Below, one piece after another: positions 45,995 to 53,450 of a DNA stretch of 64,000 nucleotides (within the stretch, counting starts at the first letter, position 1; each line of letters starts with the position of its first letter). Both the position numbers and the translations under genes were made by a program. Source of the DNA: CAWBUW01 sp963792075 (GTDB taxonomy: Bacteria; Chloroflexota; Anaerolineae; Anaerolineales; UBA4823); contig CAWBUW010000007.1 of NCBI GenBank assembly GCA_963792075.1, forward strand, positions 248,001 through 312,000, in the 5' to 3' direction. The notes under the pieces were generated by a model. It ran no database searches and had not been told where the DNA came from. It saw only the letters and a list, made by a program, of their open reading frames with translations.

Positions 45995-46350
45995 TTACAT
46001 TTCCTTCTGCTCAACAGCCCGTTCGAGCGCTTCGGTAACCCATCGATTGACGCTTTTCTGGCGTTTACGGGCCTGGATGAAAATCTTGCGGTGAAGATCG
46101 GGTTCTAACCGGAGCAGCACCCGCCCGGATAAAGGTTTTTCGGGCTGTTCGCCGCGCTGGGTGCAAAATTCCAGATAATCTTCAATAGAGTCGATAAACG
46201 CCTGGCGCAGGTCTACAACTGAATCACCTTGAAAAGTGATTACATCGCGCAGGTTAATGACATCGCCGTGGAATATGTGGACTTTGCTCTGCCGGCTGCC
46301 TCGTTGTAGAGCCGGAACCCTTTGATCGCCTGTTCAAAAGTGATATCCAT
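45995..46350 (-). CDS. HicB-family antitoxin without its toxin (one frameshift)
   Basis: ATG at 46350 with AAAGGAG upstream (MDITFEQAIKGFRLYNEAAG). A one-base shift near 46287 leads to FHGDVINLRDVITFQGDSVV, DLRQAFIDSIEDYLEFC, and a C-terminal ribbon-helix-helix (LSGRVLLRLEPDLHRKIFIQ, RKRQKSVNRWVTEALERAV). This is the HicB layout: partial RNase-H fold plus DNA-binding RHH, about 118 residues. No HicA-like gene flanks it, so it is an orphan. Confidence 0.75.
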
Positions 46351-46721
46351 GCCAGTCTCCTTTCCAATGTTAAAGAATTCGGCATTGCTGAATTCGTCGA
46401 GTCAAGCGCTCCCCTGGAACACAAAAAGGACATCCGTGGGATTTGGGACGTCCAAATAGGGGCATCTGATTCGTTTTTGGGGCAATCAGTGGATGCAGTT
46501 CAAGGGCATTTGTCTGACAAATTGACTCGTTTCAAAACTGAGTGATCCGAAGTCAGATGCTCTGTCCATTGAGCTACTGGGGCAATGATTCTATGCGTCA
46601 AAAATATGTCTTCAAATCATGAAAGCTGATTTTTGGCAACCTTATTTTACCAGAATATTGGCAAAGCGCCTTTGAATGTTGCGGGGTTCATCGGGAGCTG
46701 CCGTGACAGAGGGCAAATGTT
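46351..46721. other. Gene-free stretch with tRNA fragment
   Basis: No gene is supported. Apart from the tRNA-Arg 5' half (46543-46583) I see only an imperfect GGACATCC/GGGACGTCC pair near 46428-46452. Confidence 0.5.
46543..46583 (-). tRNA. Truncated tRNA-Arg(UCG), 5' half only (second copy)
   Basis: The 41 bases are identical to 34549-34589 and in the same orientation: acceptor 5' strand, D-arm and anticodon arm down to GGATCA. What follows (CTCAGTTTTG) is not tRNA. The two fragments bracket about 12 kb. Confidence 0.75.
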
Positions 46722-46751
46722 GGGCTGTCCAACTTTCATGTTGGACAGCCC
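46722..46751 (-). terminator. Hairpin after the RCC1 gene
   Basis: GGGCTGTCCAAC (46722-46733) and GTTGGACAGCCC (46740-46751): a perfect 12-bp stem with a 6-base loop, 23 bp after the stop; T-run weak. Confidence 0.65.
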
Positions 46752-46774
46752 CTTTGGAATTTGCGAGACAGGCT

Positions 46775-49700
46775 TTATCTTATGATCAGCGGCAGCATGA
46801 TGTAGTAGACTGTCCCCCCAACCACCGTGACCTGGATGGTTTCGCTGGCGCTGAGACTGGGCGTGCCATTGTCGGTAACCCTGACGGTGATGGGATAGGT
46901 CCCCGGTCCCTGGGTATCGCCGGGTGTCCAGGTAAAGACGCCGGTTGAGGGGTTAATGTTCGCGCCCTGCGGAGCCCCGCTGTCGAGCGAGAAGGCCAGA
47001 CTTTGGCCGGCGTCCGCGTCGGCCGCGGATGCGGTGAAGGTAAGAGTAGCGCCTTTGTTGACACTTTGATTGCCAATCGCAGTCAGAGCCGGGGGCGTGT
47101 TGATATTGTAGTTAGTCCCCCCAACCACCGTGACTTGGATGGTTTCGCTGGCGCTGAGACTGGGTGTGCCATTGTCGGTAACCCTGACGGTGATGGGGTA
47201 GGTCCCCGGACCCTGGGTATCACCGGGTGTCCAGCTAAAGACGCCGGTTGAGGGGTTAATGTTCGCGCCCTGCGGAGCCCCGCTGTCGAGCGAGAAGGCC
47301 AGACTTTGGCCGGCGTCCGCGTCGGTCGCGGAGGCGGTGAAGGTCAGGGTAGCGCCCTTGTTGACGTTTTGATTACCGATCGTAGTCAGAGCTGGAGGCG
47401 TGTTGATATTGAGGGAAAAACTCTGTTCCACAGAGAGCGGAAAGACGCTCCAGGAATCGACGACCTGAACGGTGAAGTTGTAGGAACCTCCTTCTAGCGG
47501 AGTGCCGCTGAGCATCCCGCCTCCGCTGATGCTCAAACCAAGCGGCAGACTGCCGGTCACCACTGTGTAAGTGTAGGGGGCAGTCCCGTTGCTGGCAGAG
47601 AGGCTCTCATTGTAGACGATGCCTATACCGCCGCCGGGCAAAGTGGTGGTTGTGATGGTCAGTCGCGGCGCCTGACCGGAGCTGTTCTTCCCCCAGCAAG
47701 CCAGGCTGCCGTCGCTCTTAAGCCCACAAGTATGGTATTCCCCAGCGCTAACCTGGGTGAAGTTTCCAGAAGGAGCGCTCGCCTGGCTGTAGGTGTTGTC
47801 CCCCCAACACGCCAGGCTGCCATCGCTTTTCACACCACAAGTATGGTTATACCCGGCGCTGACCTGGGTAAAGGCTCCGGAAGGAGCGCTCGCCTGGCCG
47901 TAGTAGTTGTTTCCCCAGCAGGCCAGGGTGCCATCGCTCCTCAGCCCGCAGGCATGGCCAGCTCCGGCACTGACCTGGGTAAAGGCGCCGGCAGGGGCAT
48001 TGGTCTGGCCGTTGTCATTCCTTCCCCAGCAGGCCAGGCTGCCGCTGCTCTTCACCCCGCAACTGAAAGGCCCCCCCGTACTGACCTGGGTAAAAGTCCC
48101 GGAAGGTGCATTGATTTGACCGTTGGAGTTATTTCCCCAACAGGCCAGACTGCCGTCACCCTTCAGCCCGCAGGTATGGTTCTCACCAGCGCTGACCTGG
48201 ATAAAGATCCCGGACGGGGCGCTGGCCTGGCCGTAGCTGTTATCCCCCCAGCAATCCAGGTAGCCGTCGCCATCCAGCCCGCAGGTGTGATTTCCTCCGG
48301 CGCTGACCTGGGTGAAGGTACCGGGTGGAGGCACGGATTGGCCATACATGTTATTTCCCCAGCAAGCCAGGCTGCTGTCGCCCTTCAACCCGCAGGTGTG
48401 ATAATAACCCGCGCTGATCTGGGTAAAGGTCCCGGAAGGGGCGTTGGTCTGACCGCTGGTGTTGTTTCCCCAGCAAGCCAGGCTGCCGTCGCTCTTCAGC
48501 CCGCAGGTGTGGCTTCCTCCGGCGCTGACCTGAGTAAAAGTCCCGGTTGGAGCGCTGACCTGGCCGGAACTGTTGTCCCCCCAACAGGCCAGGCTGCCGT
48601 TGCTCCTCACCCCGCAGGTGTGGTATCCCCCGGCGCTGACCTGGGTAAAGGTTCCGGAGGGTGCATTGGTCTGACCAGTCGTGTTGTTTCCCCAGCAAGC
48701 CAGGCTGCCGTCGCTCTTCAGTCCGCAGGTATGATACCCCCCGGCGCTGACCTGGGTAAAGGTCCCGGATGGGGCGTTGGTCTGACCGCTGGTGTTGTTC
48801 CCCCAGCAAGCCAGGCTGCCGTCGCTCTTAATCCCACAGGTGTGGTACCCCCCGGCGCTGACCTGAGTGAAGGTTCCGGATGGGACGTTGGTCTGACCGC
48901 TGGTGTTGTTCCCCCAGCAGGACAGGCTGCCGTCGCCCTTCAGCCCGCAGGTGTGGCTTCCTCCGGCGCTGACCTGAGTAAAGGCCCCAGGCGGGACATT
49001 GATCTGACCATAGAAGTTATTCCCCCGGCAAGCCAGGCTGCCGTCGCTCCTCAGACCGCAGTTGATGTACCCTCCAGTACTGACCTGGGAAAAGGTCCTG
49101 GGTGGCATGTTAGCCTGACCGCCGGCGTTGTTGCCCCAACAGGCCAGGCTGCCATCGCCCTTCAACCCGCAGGTATGGTTCCCCCCGGCGCTGACCCGTT
49201 GCGCACCGAAGCTTCCAGCGGGAGCGTCGTTCTGACCGCTGGCGTTGTTTCCCCAACAGGCCAGGCTGCCGTCGCCCTTCAGCCCGCAGGTATGGAACCC
49301 CCCGGCGCTGACCTGGGAAAAGGTTCCGGATAGGGCGTTGGCCTGGCCGTCGTAGTTGTCTCCCCAGCAGGCCAGGCTGCCGTCGCCCTTCAACCCGCAG
49401 GTATGGAACGCCCCGGCGCTGACCTGGATAAAAATCCCGGATGGAGGTGTGGATTGGCCATAGATGTTGTGCCCCCAGCAGGCCAGGCTGCCATCGCTCT
49501 TAAGCCCACAGGTATGGTTATTCCCTGCGCTGACCTGGGTAAAGGTCCCGGTAGGGGCGTTGGCCTGGCCGATATTGTTGTCTCCCCAGCAGGCCAGGCT
49601 GCCGTCGCTCTTTAGCCCACAGGTATGGAACCCCCCGGCGCTGACCTGGGTAAAGGTCCCGGCAGGAACAATGGTCTGGCCGTAGCTGTTATCTCCCCAG

Positions 49701-50122
49701 CAGGCCAGGCTGCCATCGCTCTTAAGCCCACAGGTATGGTTATTCCCGGCGCTGACCTGGGTAAAGGTCCCGGATGGAGGTGTGGATTGGCCATAGATGT
49801 TTTCTCCCCAGCAAGCCAGGCTGCCGTCGCTCTTAAGCCCGCAGGTGTGGTCCCCCCCGGCGCTGACCTGAGTAAAGGTCCCCGATGGGGCGTTGGTCTG
49901 ACCGAAGAAGTTATACCCCCAGCAGGCCAGGCTACCGTCACTCTTCAGTCCGCAGGTATGGTAATTACCAGTGCTGAGGGTCTCAGGCTGCCGGGGAGCG
50001 CTGAGAGCGGTTTCTTCTGGCATTTCTGCTGCGGCCCGAACGGGCAACACCTTGCTCCACATCGGTATAAGAGCAAACCCAAAAACAAGAAGCAGAATGC
50101 CCAGTATAGTTGTTCTTTTCAT
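46775..50122 (-). CDS. Secreted RCC1-repeat protein with two cadherin/Ig-like domains
   Basis: 1115 residues. Signal peptide (TILGILLLVFGFALIP). Then 21 repeats of about 37 residues with the core 'HTCGLKSDGSLACWGNN.YGQ', the RCC1 blade pattern, enough for about three seven-bladed propellers. Each unit keeps two Cys. A bridging Ig-like segment and two nearly identical 101-residue putative-Ig domains (IGNQNVNKGATLTFTASATD) follow; at DNA level these are a 303-bp direct repeat (about 46814-47412). It ends YYIMLPLIIR. Exported and probably surface attached; binding partner unknown. Confidence 0.88.
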   Translation of the reverse strand: MKRTTILGILLLVFGFALIPMWSKVLPVRAAAEMPEETALSAPRQPETLSTGNYHTCGLKSDGSLACWGYNFFGQTNAPSGTFTQVSAGGDHTCGLKSDGSLACWGENIYGQSTPPSGTFTQVSAGNNHTCGLKSDGSLACWGDNSYGQTIVPAGTFTQVSAGGFHTCGLKSDGSLACWGDNNIGQANAPTGTFTQVSAGNNHTCGLKSDGSLACWGHNIYGQSTPPSGIFIQVSAGAFHTCGLKGDGSLACWGDNYDGQANALSGTFSQVSAGGFHTCGLKGDGSLACWGNNASGQNDAPAGSFGAQRVSAGGNHTCGLKGDGSLACWGNNAGGQANMPPRTFSQVSTGGYINCGLRSDGSLACRGNNFYGQINVPPGAFTQVSAGGSHTCGLKGDGSLSCWGNNTSGQTNVPSGTFTQVSAGGYHTCGIKSDGSLACWGNNTSGQTNAPSGTFTQVSAGGYHTCGLKSDGSLACWGNNTTGQTNAPSGTFTQVSAGGYHTCGVRSNGSLACWGDNSSGQVSAPTGTFTQVSAGGSHTCGLKSDGSLACWGNNTSGQTNAPSGTFTQISAGYYHTCGLKGDSSLACWGNNMYGQSVPPPGTFTQVSAGGNHTCGLDGDGYLDCWGDNSYGQASAPSGIFIQVSAGENHTCGLKGDGSLACWGNNSNGQINAPSGTFTQVSTGGPFSCGVKSSGSLACWGRNDNGQTNAPAGAFTQVSAGAGHACGLRSDGTLACWGNNYYGQASAPSGAFTQVSAGYNHTCGVKSDGSLACWGDNTYSQASAPSGNFTQVSAGEYHTCGLKSDGSLACWGKNSSGQAPRLTITTTTLPGGGIGIVYNESLSASNGTAPYTYTVVTGSLPLGLSISGGGMLSGTPLEGGSYNFTVQVVDSWSVFPLSVEQSFSLNINTPPALTTIGNQNVNKGATLTFTASATDADAGQSLAFSLDSGAPQGANINPSTGVFSWTPGDTQGPGTYPITVRVTDNGTPSLSASETIQVTVVGGTNYNINTPPALTAIGNQSVNKGATLTFTASAADADAGQSLAFSLDSGAPQGANINPSTGVFTWTPGDTQGPGTYPITVRVTDNGTPSLSASETIQVTVVGGTVYYIMLPLIIR
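46814..47412. repeat. 303-bp tandem repeat coding two Ig-like domains
   Basis: Two nearly identical units with a 303-bp offset (for example ACCACCGTGA at 46821 and 47124). Only scattered substitutions separate them, so the duplication is recent or kept by conversion. Confidence 0.8.
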
Positions 50123-50198
50123 AATTACCTTGTTCTTTTTCGTATTCTTCCAGACGATACCTGGGGGCTCGACGGCCCACCTTTTGAATTGGGGAGCG

Positions 50199-50822
50199 CT
50201 ATGAGCATTTATAGAGCTTCGATGTTACAAACGCATCCACTATTTCCGGATCGAACCGGGTTCCAGATTGTTCCAGTATATATTCCATGGCCTTTGGATA
50301 AAGCCATCTGTGACGATAGGGGCGGTCCGATAGCAGGGCATCCCACACGTCCACCACCGCGAAGAGCCGTGCAGACTGAGGAATTTGTGTTCCTTTTAAG
50401 CCGCGCGGATAGCCACTCCCATCCCACCGTTCATGGTGGCAATAGGGAATATCCAAAGCGGAGCGCAAGTAAGGGACAGAGACCAACAATTGGTATGCAT
50501 AGACGGGATGCATTTGCATCACATCTTGCTCCGCCCGTGTAAAGCGCCCGGTTTTATGCAAAACGAAATCAGGGACCCCAATTTTACCGATGTCATGCAA
50601 CATCGCTCCGCGCCAAATGAGGATCCGTTCACTTTCTGGGATCTCCAAAGCACCTGCCAGCTCCAGGGCCAGGACAGCAACCCGCCGCGTATGTTCTTCG
50701 GTCTCAACATCGCGCAAAGCCAGAAGCTGCACTAAACTCTCGACATGCATATTGCCAATCTGATTCATATCTAATAACAAATTTTCACCGTGTTCAGCGC
50801 GGCCTTGTTCCAGGTTCAGCAT
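50199..50822 (-). CDS. HD-GYP domain phosphodiesterase
   Basis: 207 residues, essentially one HD-GYP domain: EEHTRRVAVLALELA, HDIGKIGVPD, then HHERWDGSGYPRGLKGTQIP and DVWDALLSDRPYR. All metal-binding His and Asp and the GYP triplet are present, so cyclic-di-GMP hydrolysis is likely. There is no input domain of its own. It overlaps the upstream membrane-protein gene by 7 bp and may act with it. Confidence 0.9.
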   Translation of the reverse strand: MLNLEQGRAEHGENLLLDMNQIGNMHVESLVQLLALRDVETEEHTRRVAVLALELAGALEIPESERILIWRGAMLHDIGKIGVPDFVLHKTGRFTRAEQDVMQMHPVYAYQLLVSVPYLRSALDIPYCHHERWDGSGYPRGLKGTQIPQSARLFAVVDVWDALLSDRPYRHRWLYPKAMEYILEQSGTRFDPEIVDAFVTSKLYKCS

Positions 50823-51532
50823 GATGGTACTTCGAGCTCCTTGTCAAAAACCGCATCGTCGAACAGCTCTGCCGATCGTTCGTGAATTTTATGCCCCCGA
50901 AAAACAAATACAGCCACGATCAAGAAGACTAAACCGACGAAGCCGGTAACCGCCGGTAGAAGCCAGAGGAAAAGCGATCCGGAAAAGGATTTTGTCCGCG
51001 CCTGGGCGGGCTGCTCGGGATCATACAGGATCGTAACCACATCACCGGTCTTGTAAGCCGGAGGCGAGGATCCCTCTTGTAGCTCAACCACATTTTGCTG
51101 CCAGCCGGGCATCGAAAACTCAACTACAGGGTATGAATACACCGTGGTTTGTCCAGTCTGAGTGTCTGTCGAACTGTGTTCCACTATGTCCACGACCCGG
51201 CCGGGAACAGCCTCCTCTCTTAACAGCCTTTGAACCGATTGGACCGCCGACAACCCAGAGATCGCCAGCAAGATCACTGAGACAGCGATGAAGATGGAAG
51301 CCAACAGCTTTGGGAATATTGTTGTCTTCCGTTGCATTTCTTGAAACTCTTCTTCGAAGTGCTCCTCAAAGGAAGCTTCAAAATCGTCGCCGGTCATCTC
51401 AGAAATGAGTTTGAATGCGCTCGCCCGATCTTCCAGATCCGTAATCTCATCAAGAGTGGTATAACGAATGCCATCCACCTCGATGAAAGTCACCTGATCG
51501 TTCTCCATGTTGATTGAAATCTTCTTCTCCAT
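50816..51532 (-). CDS. DUF3592-like membrane protein
   Basis: 238 residues from an ATG at 51532 (GAAGGAA five bases upstream). A soluble acidic N-terminus (about 1-70), membrane helix (LLASIFIAVSVILLAISGL), an extracytoplasmic beta domain (VPGRVVDIVEHSS ... YSYPVVEFSMPG ... GDVVTILYDPEQPAQAR) typical of DUF3592, and a second helix (LFLWLLPAVTGFVGLVFLIV). Co-transcribed with the HD-GYP gene. Confidence 0.75.
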   Translation of the reverse strand: MEKKISINMENDQVTFIEVDGIRYTTLDEITDLEDRASAFKLISEMTGDDFEASFEEHFEEEFQEMQRKTTIFPKLLASIFIAVSVILLAISGLSAVQSVQRLLREEAVPGRVVDIVEHSSTDTQTGQTTVYSYPVVEFSMPGWQQNVVELQEGSSPPAYKTGDVVTILYDPEQPAQARTKSFSGSLFLWLLPAVTGFVGLVFLIVAVFVFRGHKIHERSAELFDDAVFDKELEVPSC

Positions 51533-51607
51533 ATTATTTCCTTCTATCAAGTTTTTTTCCGTCTTACTTTTAGCTCACTGAGAATCGCCGTGGTGAGGTG
51601 GTTCTGT

Positions 51608-51644
51608 GGGGGTGTTTTGCGGGCTTTGCCCGCAAAACATCCCC
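51608..51644 (-). terminator. Terminator hairpin after the WD40-like gene
   Basis: GTTTTGCGGGC (51614-51624) pairs with GCCCGCAAAAC (51628-51638) over a TTT loop, extended by GGGG/CCCC with one wobble to about 17 bp. It lies 37 bp after the stop at 51681. Confidence 0.7.
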
Positions 51645-51680
51645 ACATGAACCCGCTGTTACAGCGACTCTCAATGGACC

Positions 51681-53072
51681 TTACTTTTTCAGCAGGGGTA
51701 AATAAATGTGATTATTTAACGGTAACGGGACCGGTACTGCCTGGGGACTCCAGGCTGGCGACTGGCCACCCTGGACAAACAGCGCCGCCCCGCTCCCATT
51801 CCGGTTCACCATCCACAGGTCGATGGGTTGGTTAATATCCGACCAATCCCCGCTTGACTGGTACTCGAAGACCACTTTCTGCCCGTCCGGCGAAATGGTC
51901 AGCTCGCGCGTGAAGCCGCTGGTGAAGTTGGTAATCCGGGTCGACTGCTGCGTGGCGAAATTGAATTCGAAGACATTGCCGAAACGTTGGAAGGTTTCCG
52001 GGTCTCTTTCGGTGGCCGAGTAAATGAACCCAGAACCATCGGGAAGCCAGGCCAGGCCGAGCGCAACCCTGCCAGACATATCGTTATCGATCAACAGCAC
52101 CTCCGTACCGGGATCCGTGCTGCCTTCGTTCACCAGGTAGATCGCATCCCCAATGGCATCCCAGTCAAAGCCCTGGTACAACAGTTGCTGGGCATGGGTA
52201 CCCCTGCCCCACTGCAGCCTCTTGGGGGATCCCGGCATCAGGGTTCCGGAAGGCAAATTCAACAGGTAAGTGCCAACTCCGCCGGGGGTGGTATGGCCGG
52301 AAGGCGCGGTATAAATCGTTCCGGAGCCAAAGAAATACGCCATCATTGATCCGTCATTGTTATAGGTTGGAGAGCCCCAACCCCAATGCTCGGTTGCGTA
52401 GTCCAGGTACAGAGCTCCATTTGTCCAGACCGTTTGTCCCGCGATCACATCCGCGTGGGCGCTGACGGAAGTGAAGCGATACAAACCGTAGATTGCGACA
52501 GCCCACTGTGGAACCTTGTCGCCATAATCCATTACATTGGTGAAGGTCACGGTTGCCGAACCGAAACTTGACAGCGATACCGACTTGGGCCCTGGCGCGC
52601 CCTCGATGTACACAATAAAGGTCGTATATGCGCCGGTGTTATTCACTACATTCAGTTTGACGGTCCCCGTTGGCAGCCCTGGATTTACACCGCAGGCCGG
52701 CGGGGCGGTCACCCGGCGAAAACCAAGACCATCTGACCGGATGGCATAGATATCGCCGTTATAGAAGGAACAGGCTTCCTGGAACCTGGACCAAAAAGCC
52801 AGTTCGCTGGCGTCTGGCTTCCAGGCAAGGTCCCTCACATCCGGCTCTGTGGTCACGCCGCTCGTTCCTGTATGCCAGATTTGCCGGTCCTGCGTGCCGT
52901 CGGGGTTGATCAGGTGGATTTCATCGCCAGTTACGTCGTTGGGGAGGACGTATGCAATTGCATCCTGACCGGCGCTGGCAGCCACCGGCTGCACCATTGG
53001 CTGAAGGAGCAGCAGTCCCAGGATGGGCGTCAGGGTCAGAATAAAAGTGAAAATAGATTTGAGTTTGTTCAT
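51681..53072 (-). CDS. Secreted TolB/WD40-like beta-propeller protein
   Basis: 463 residues. Signal peptide (FTFILTLTPILGLLLLQPMV). Propeller blades of the TolB kind (DLAWKPDASELAFWSRF ... IYAIRSDGLGFRRVT ... LTISPDGQKVVFEYQS ... IDLWMVNRNGSGAALF), with an inserted beta domain (about 160-240). It ends NNHIYLPLLKK, the same tail type as the RCC1 protein. Start overlaps the small upstream gene (ATGA). Confidence 0.82.
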   Translation of the reverse strand: MNKLKSIFTFILTLTPILGLLLLQPMVQPVAASAGQDAIAYVLPNDVTGDEIHLINPDGTQDRQIWHTGTSGVTTEPDVRDLAWKPDASELAFWSRFQEACSFYNGDIYAIRSDGLGFRRVTAPPACGVNPGLPTGTVKLNVVNNTGAYTTFIVYIEGAPGPKSVSLSSFGSATVTFTNVMDYGDKVPQWAVAIYGLYRFTSVSAHADVIAGQTVWTNGALYLDYATEHWGWGSPTYNNDGSMMAYFFGSGTIYTAPSGHTTPGGVGTYLLNLPSGTLMPGSPKRLQWGRGTHAQQLLYQGFDWDAIGDAIYLVNEGSTDPGTEVLLIDNDMSGRVALGLAWLPDGSGFIYSATERDPETFQRFGNVFEFNFATQQSTRITNFTSGFTRELTISPDGQKVVFEYQSSGDWSDINQPIDLWMVNRNGSGAALFVQGGQSPAWSPQAVPVPLPLNNHIYLPLLKK

Positions 53073-53338
53073 TTGCTTTCCTGCTTGTTCTTTTGAATTT
53101 CTTGATTTTCGTTTGGCGAGATTGTGCCTGAGAAACCAACTGGCTCAAGCATATCCAGCGTTTTTTCCAGGAATGAGACCAGTGTGGACCAGTCACGAAA
53201 ATAGCCGGTCTTTCCGCTCAATACGTGCTCTATCTGGCCACGCCACTCGCTTTGGTTCTCTCCCAACTGTTCACGCCAAATCCTCAGCGTAAAAAAAAAG
53301 GAAGATGCCCGTCTTGTTTGTTTTCGTTGCTTATCCAT
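53069..53338 (-). CDS. Small protein of about 89 residues, unknown function
   Basis: RIWREQLGENQSEWRGQIEH, then VLSGKTGYFRDWSTLVSFLEKTL. I recall similar short proteins with the W/R-rich core near BTAD regulators in Chloroflexota, so it is likely a real conserved gene. It is basic at the N-terminus, and its stop overlaps the next ATG by 4 bp. Could be a small regulator or chaperone of the secreted protein; not known. Confidence 0.6.
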   Translation of the reverse strand: MDKQRKQTRRASSFFFTLRIWREQLGENQSEWRGQIEHVLSGKTGYFRDWSTLVSFLEKTLDMLEPVGFSGTISPNENQEIQKNKQESK

Positions 53339-53383
53339 GGTGGGAATATATCAAGACGAGCGTTTCAAAAGCGTTTAATTGAG

Positions 53384-53433
53384 CGTTAAATAAAAGGTGG
53401 TTTTGATGCGTGAGAACGCATCAAAACCACCTT
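53384..53433 (-). terminator. Rho-independent terminator of the BTAD regulator gene
   Basis: Perfect 17-bp stem: 53394-53410 (AAGGTGGTTTTGATGCG) with 53417-53433, loop of six. On the minus strand it runs into TTTTATTT. It lies 18 bp after the stop. Confidence 0.88.
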
Positions 53434-53450
53434 AGAATAGAAGCAGTAAT

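Noticed and set aside
47732..49333. A 533-codon plus-strand frame opposite the RCC1 gene
   Set aside because: It is the mirror of a 111-bp repeat with fixed codons; low complexity, no start signal, no family resemblance.
47680..49975. Regular repeats as a CRISPR array
   Set aside because: The unit is 111 bp and coding throughout (RCC1 blades); there are no unique spacers and no cas genes.
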